33,041 nt of DNA. Source: Deltaproteobacteria bacterium (GTDB lineage: Bacteria > Desulfobacterota > GWC2-55-46 > UBA9637). The stretch lies in assembly GCA_016219285.1 (NCBI GenBank), contig JACRNJ010000056.1:1-33041 (forward strand), in the 5' to 3' direction. Each line of letters opens with the position of its first letter. Within the stretch, counting starts at the first letter, position 1. Shown piece after piece: positions 29,268 through 33,041 of this stretch. A program made the position numbers and the translations under genes. The notes under the pieces were generated by a model. That model saw only the letters and a list, made by a program, of their open reading frames with translations. It did not search any database and was not told where the DNA came from.

Positions 29268-30601
29268 ATCAATTCCTTCTTTGCCAATCCCCACACCGGG
29301 GAATAAATCGTCTTTGCAATATCCTTTGCCAGATTCACCAGCCCTCTGTAACCTGCATACGGCGTATGCCTCTCCTGGTTTATATCTATGAAAGGTATCT
29401 TTTCTTTATACGCGAGATACTGATTCCTTCCGCCTGCAATCAGAATGTCCGCCTTTGTTTTGTATATTGTATCAAGGAGTATCTTTGGGGTCACATCCTT
29501 TAATATCCTCTCCTCGCCGATAAGATCTTTAATCTTTGCAATGTCGGACAGGCTTGATTTTTTCACGCCGCAGGCCGTAACCTCCATGCCCAAATCATTC
29601 AGCGCCGAAAGCATGCTCCAGCTTTTTACGCCGCCGGTATAGACAACCGCCTTTTTGCCTCTCAGATATGGAAAATAATCTCTAAGGGCGTAACAGGCAA
29701 TCATCTCTTCTTCACTTACTACCTCATCAGCCCTTTCCATAATATCCCTATCTTGTAAGAATCTTGCCACTTCCACAATCGCCTTTCTTATATTGCGTAT
29801 TCCATAAAAGGATACTTCCCTGAATGGAATGCCGTATCGGGTCTCCATGCCCCTTGCCACATTGACAAGCGCGCGTCCGCAGATAAGAAGATTTAATTTC
29901 GCATGATGGGCATAGGTAATCTCTTGAAAAGTGGAATCCCCTGTTATCTTGGATAAGACACGAATGCCAATCTTTTCAAAGAGCGGCAAGACATTCCAGA
30001 GTTCCCCTGCTATGTTGTATTCACCTATCAGGTTAATGGTAAACTCCGAACTCCGAACTCCCGACTCCGAACTCTCTCCTGTTCCTATCACATGATTCAG
30101 CAACACATCCCCTGCCAGACGATTTCCCATATTCTTGTGTCCGAGAAAACCGGGCGCAATAACAGGAATTACCGGAATGCCGATTTTCGCGCGTGCCTGC
30201 CTGCACACGGTCTCCACATCCTCTCCGGTAAGGCTCGGGATGCAGGTGGAGTAAACAAAGATTGCGGCTGGTTTATATCGCCCGGCAATGTATTCAACAG
30301 CCTGCATGAGCTTTGCTTCAGAGCCGTAAATAATATTCATCTCCGTCATGTCGGTTGTGAAGCCGTAACGATAGAGCCTTGAACCGGACGACAAACTCCC
30401 GCGTCCTTCATAGCTGTTTCCGCAGCAGGCAATAGGCCCGTGAATAAGATGCGCCGCATCGGTTATCGGATTCAGCACGATATACGCGCCGTCAAATGCG
30501 CACGATTCGCCGCCTTTGGGCTTTTCGCATGCCTTATCCACAGAAAGATTATGTTCACATGCCGGCTGATCTAAAATTTCTGCTGTATTTGGCAACTTCA
30601 T
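29252..30601 (-). CDS. nifE: FeMo-cofactor assembly scaffold subunit NifE
   Basis: Alpha-like subunit of NifEN. 449 residues. GESCAFDGAYIVLNPITDAAHLIHGPIACCGNSYEG carries the P-cluster-like cysteines; YSTCIPSLTGEDVETVCR, FLGHKNMGNRLAGD, GEYNIAGELWNVLPL, KLNLLICGRALVNVARGMETRYGIPF and GGVKSWSMLSALNDLGM fit NifE throughout. A CTCCGAACTC repeat is inserted in frame and encodes ESSESGVRSSEF just before TINLIGEYN. ATG at 30601 is 132 bases after the nifK stop; that gap holds only inverted repeats. Confidence 0.95.
   Translation of the reverse strand: MKLPNTAEILDQPACEHNLSVDKACEKPKGGESCAFDGAYIVLNPITDAAHLIHGPIACCGNSYEGRGSLSSGSRLYRYGFTTDMTEMNIIYGSEAKLMQAVEYIAGRYKPAAIFVYSTCIPSLTGEDVETVCRQARAKIGIPVIPVIAPGFLGHKNMGNRLAGDVLLNHVIGTGESSESGVRSSEFTINLIGEYNIAGELWNVLPLFEKIGIRVLSKITGDSTFQEITYAHHAKLNLLICGRALVNVARGMETRYGIPFREVSFYGIRNIRKAIVEVARFLQDRDIMERADEVVSEEEMIACYALRDYFPYLRGKKAVVYTGGVKSWSMLSALNDLGMEVTACGVKKSSLSDIAKIKDLIGEERILKDVTPKILLDTIYKTKADILIAGGRNQYLAYKEKIPFIDINQERHTPYAGYRGLVNLAKDIAKTIYSPVWGLAKKELIWERP
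30041..30072. repeat. CTCCGAACTC tandem repeat inside nifE
   Basis: AACTCCGAACTCCGAACTCC followed by CGACTCCGAACT, read on the minus strand as SSESGVRSSEF. Same family as the copies at 26.94 and 28.86-28.95 kb. Confidence 0.8.
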
Positions 30602-30733
30602 AATTACCTCATAAAATTATTTCACCCTCCCCTCAATCCCCTCCCATCAAGGGAGGGGAAATAGATAGGAAATCTCCTCTCCCCCTGCGGGAAAGGCGGG
30701 TACCCATCCAAAGGATGGGTGGGGCGAGGGGGC
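30602..30733. repeat. Inverted repeats between nifK and nifE
   Basis: Two palindromes: CCCCTCCCATCAAGGGAGGGG near 30640-30660, and ACCCATCCAAAGGATGGGT at 30702-30720, within G/C-run sequence. They may weaken transcription past nifK, giving less nifEN than nifDK, or simply be dispersed repeats. Confidence 0.7.
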
Positions 30734-32146
30734 TTACCTCAACAACTCAAAATGCGCGTCATCGCTTGTTCTGTCAATCTCTTCAATAAAGGCGTTTGCA
30801 ATCCCCGTGATCAGATTTATCGTCCCTTGATAACCGATGATCGGCGACCGGTGGAGATTCACCCGGTCAAAGATCGGGAAACCGATTCTGAGAAGCGGTA
30901 TGCCCGCATCCCGTGCAATCCATTTTCCGTGTGAATCGCCGATAAGCATATCAACCGGATTAGTCATGAGCAGGCTTCTTAAATGCCAGAGGTCTTTGCC
31001 GATATATACCTGTGCCTCGTTTCCACAAGCACTTCCGCTTAACAGACTTTTCATTTCATCTTCGAATTGTTTCGTGCCTGTAGCTGTCAGGATGTGAACC
31101 GGCTCCCCGCCCATCTCCAGCAGGAAATTCACGATTGCATACACATTGTCAGGGTCGCCGAATACGGCAAATCTTTTTCCGTGCAGATATTGATGAGCAT
31201 CCGTAGCCGCGTCAACCGCCCTCCCTCGTTCAATCTCCAGTTCAGTAGGAATTGGTTTCCCCGTGAGCCTTTTCATCTCCATGAGAAATTTATCCGTTGC
31301 CCTGATACCCATCGGAGGATAGAGTTGCAGCCCTTCATGCTCAAAACTCTCCTGCGCAAATTTGATTGTCTGCATGGTGGAAAATTTCTGGAGCGCCACT
31401 GTTGCCGCGCTGTTGCCGGCGTTCTGAGCATCCTCTAATTTTGTCCCGCCGGCATACATCTCGAACTTGCCCATCTGCGGGGCATCCAGAATTTCCGAAT
31501 TATCCGCAAGCACGGTATATTCGACACCCATAAGGCTGAGCATTCTCTTGATTTCCCGGATATTCCCTGGATAAGGGTCAAAGCCGGGGATGATATTTAT
31601 TTTCTTGTTGCGCTTTGCCTTTTTATCGCGGGTCATGTTGAGAAGAATGCCCTTGAGCATATTGTCGTATCCCGTAATATGAGAACCGACAAAACTCGGG
31701 GTATGCGCAAAGGAAACCGGAAAATCCGCGGGTATCACGCCAAGCTCTTTTGCCTTTATCACAAAGCTGTTCAGGTCGTCGCCGATCACCTCTGCCATGC
31801 AGCTTGTTGAGATAGCTATCATCTTCGGCTTATAAACCGCATAGGCATTCTGAAGTCCCTCGATGAGGTTATTCATGCCGCCGAACACAGCTGCGTCCTC
31901 GGTCATGGATGTTGAGACAGCGGAGAACGGCTCCCGGTAATGCCGCGAAAGATTATTTCTGAAATACGCCACGCACCCCTGCGAGCCGTGAACAAAGGGG
32001 AGCGTCCCCTCAAATCCGACTGCGCAGAATACCGCGCCGAGCGGCTGGCACGCCTTGGGCGGATTGACCACAAGGGCCTCGCGCTTGAAATTCGCTTCCT
32101 TATATTCTTTTGTGTCTATCCATTCTTTTACCTCTGCGCAATTCAT
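30734..32146 (-). CDS. nifK: Nitrogenase molybdenum-iron protein beta chain NifK
   Basis: Beta subunit of dinitrogenase, holding half of the P-cluster. 470 residues, a short form lacking the extended N-terminus of the Azotobacter type. P-cluster ligands are visible: Cys in [10 protein letters not shown], Cys in [10 protein letters not shown], Cys in [12 protein letters not shown], and the serine in [23 protein letters not shown] and [27 protein letters not shown] also fit. ATG at 32146 overlaps the nifD stop as ATGA. No repeat insertion is seen inside this gene. Confidence 0.97.
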   Translation of the reverse strand: MNCAEVKEWIDTKEYKEANFKREALVVNPPKACQPLGAVFCAVGFEGTLPFVHGSQGCVAYFRNNLSRHYREPFSAVSTSMTEDAAVFGGMNNLIEGLQNAYAVYKPKMIAISTSCMAEVIGDDLNSFVIKAKELGVIPADFPVSFAHTPSFVGSHITGYDNMLKGILLNMTRDKKAKRNKKINIIPGFDPYPGNIREIKRMLSLMGVEYTVLADNSEILDAPQMGKFEMYAGGTKLEDAQNAGNSAATVALQKFSTMQTIKFAQESFEHEGLQLYPPMGIRATDKFLMEMKRLTGKPIPTELEIERGRAVDAATDAHQYLHGKRFAVFGDPDNVYAIVNFLLEMGGEPVHILTATGTKQFEDEMKSLLSGSACGNEAQVYIGKDLWHLRSLLMTNPVDMLIGDSHGKWIARDAGIPLLRIGFPIFDRVNLHRSPIIGYQGTINLITGIANAFIEEIDRTSDDAHFELLR

Positions 32147-33041
32147 GCAACCTCCTTCCACGGCGCCTTGACCAGTCCCCATGTCGGGCTGTTGATTGCC
32201 ATATCCATGTCTCTCGCAAAAATGGAAAATCCATTCCAGCCGTGATACGGGCCTGAATAATCCCATGAGTGCATTTGCCTGAATGGCAGCCCGATTATCT
32301 CCATGCCCAGGTCTTCAAAGGCTTCTATGGTATGTCTTGGCCGAAGCCCGCCCACATAGAGCATCACCTTTTTCCCTTCAAGCCTCGGCCTGTATTTGGC
32401 GATAGTCTTATTCATCTCCTGCTCGTGCCTTTGAATCGCCTGCTCGGTTTTTTCTTTAATCACATCGTCAAAATGCCCGGCAAGCTTTCTGAGGCTTGCC
32501 TTTATCTTTGACGGCCCGAAAAAGTTCGCCTCTGTCCACGGGATGCCGTACTGCTCCTCCATGTGCCGGCAGATGTAGTTCATGCTCCGGTAGCAGTGGA
32601 TGATATTCAATTTCACATCCGGGGTCATAGCAAGGCCGTCCAGAGTCCCGTCGCCGCTCCAGACCGATACAACGCGGTAACCCGCCTCTTCCAGCAATTC
32701 CTTTGTAGCCCATGCATCGCCGCCGATATTGTAATCTCCGATGAGCGCCACATCATACGACGTTTTGTCTTCCAATTTTCTCTTGCCCAGCAGATGGTCG
32801 CGGATGGAGTCATTGGCAATATGATGTCCGAGGGATTGGGAAACACCGCGAAAACCCTCGCACCGCACAGGGATAACGGGCATACCCAATTCTTTGGTCA
32901 TCTTCTTTGCCACAGCCTCTATATCATCGCCGATGAGGCCGATGGGGCATTCGCTCTGGATGCTGATCCCCGTTGCCAGAGGAAAGAGAGATTTTATCTC
33001 GCGCAAAATCACCTCCAGCCTCTTGTCTCCTCCATACACGA
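32143..33041 (-). CDS. nifD: Nitrogenase molybdenum-iron protein alpha chain NifD, C-terminal part
   Basis: Alpha subunit; the N-terminal part lies beyond the right edge and the frame is open to the border. Seen: P-cluster Cys in [13 protein letters not shown]; the Gln and His near the active site in [11 protein letters not shown]; FeMo-co Cys ligand in [24 protein letters not shown]; and the His ligand region in [27 protein letters not shown]. These residues show a catalytic nitrogenase of the Mo type (Nif) rather than NifE. nifH is expected upstream, outside the window. Confidence 0.97.
   Translation of the reverse strand, partial: VYGGDKRLEVILREIKSLFPLATGISIQSECPIGLIGDDIEAVAKKMTKELGMPVIPVRCEGFRGVSQSLGHHIANDSIRDHLLGKRKLEDKTSYDVALIGDYNIGGDAWATKELLEEAGYRVVSVWSGDGTLDGLAMTPDVKLNIIHCYRSMNYICRHMEEQYGIPWTEANFFGPSKIKASLRKLAGHFDDVIKEKTEQAIQRHEQEMNKTIAKYRPRLEGKKVMLYVGGLRPRHTIEAFEDLGMEIIGLPFRQMHSWDYSGPYHGWNGFSIFARDMDMAINSPTWGLVKAPWKEVA

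Overview
The window comes from a nitrogen-fixing diderm bacterium and joins two units. Positions 1 to about 22,725 look like one end of an integrative and conjugative element (ICE). About 22,800 to the right edge is chromosome: ndk, a heme-sensor membrane protein and a molybdenum nitrogenase cluster. The junction is a 50-base 3' fragment of an elongator tRNA-Met(CAU) gene, the usual scar of integration into a tRNA gene; the intact tRNA should lie beyond the left edge. The outer-membrane secretion parts show a diderm envelope. The lineage cannot be fixed from the sequence; Nitrospirota or Desulfobacterota-like anaerobes are guesses.

ICE, left part (minus strand, 11.4 kb down to 0.1 kb): an F-type type IV secretion operon in the order PH-domain membrane protein, zinc-ribbon protein, DsbA-like oxidoreductase, OmpA-family protein, traA, traL, traE, traK, traB, traV, traC, traN, then a cysteine-rich protein whose 3' end is cut by an IS630-family insertion. 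The genes are tightly packed, often with 4-base stop/start overlaps, and several use TTG or GTG starts. The pilin gene traA appears to carry a one-base deletion in its signal-peptide region.

ICE, cargo and control (11.4 to 22.7 kb): a HigBA-type toxin-antitoxin pair; a broken defence-like remnant (PLD/helicase N-terminus, truncated cysteine desulfurase, HNH nuclease); several unrecognised helix-turn-helix or zinc-finger genes; an IscB/omega-RNA element of IS200/IS605 style inserted between a helix-turn-helix gene and a dnaC-like gene; parB; a tiny excisionase-like gene; two opposed ribbon-helix-helix genes; and an XRE repressor. Around the ribbon-helix-helix genes lie two isolated 32-base sequences that look like type I-C CRISPR repeats, with no array and no cas genes. 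One is followed at once by a terminator-like hairpin, making it a candidate solitary-repeat small RNA.

Chromosome (22.8 to 33.0 kb): ndk, then a protoglobin-PsiE fusion, then on the minus strand nifD (partial)-nifK-nifE-nifN-ferredoxin-nifX-nifX2-hesA-nifB-nifV. NifDK are the catalytic protein, NifEN, NifB and NifX build FeMo-cofactor, NifV makes homocitrate, and the ferredoxin supplies electrons. The cluster is peppered with short palindromic or G/C-run repeats, many inserted in frame inside nifE, nifN, nifX, hesA and nifV, so that the proteins carry low-complexity peptides foreign to their families.
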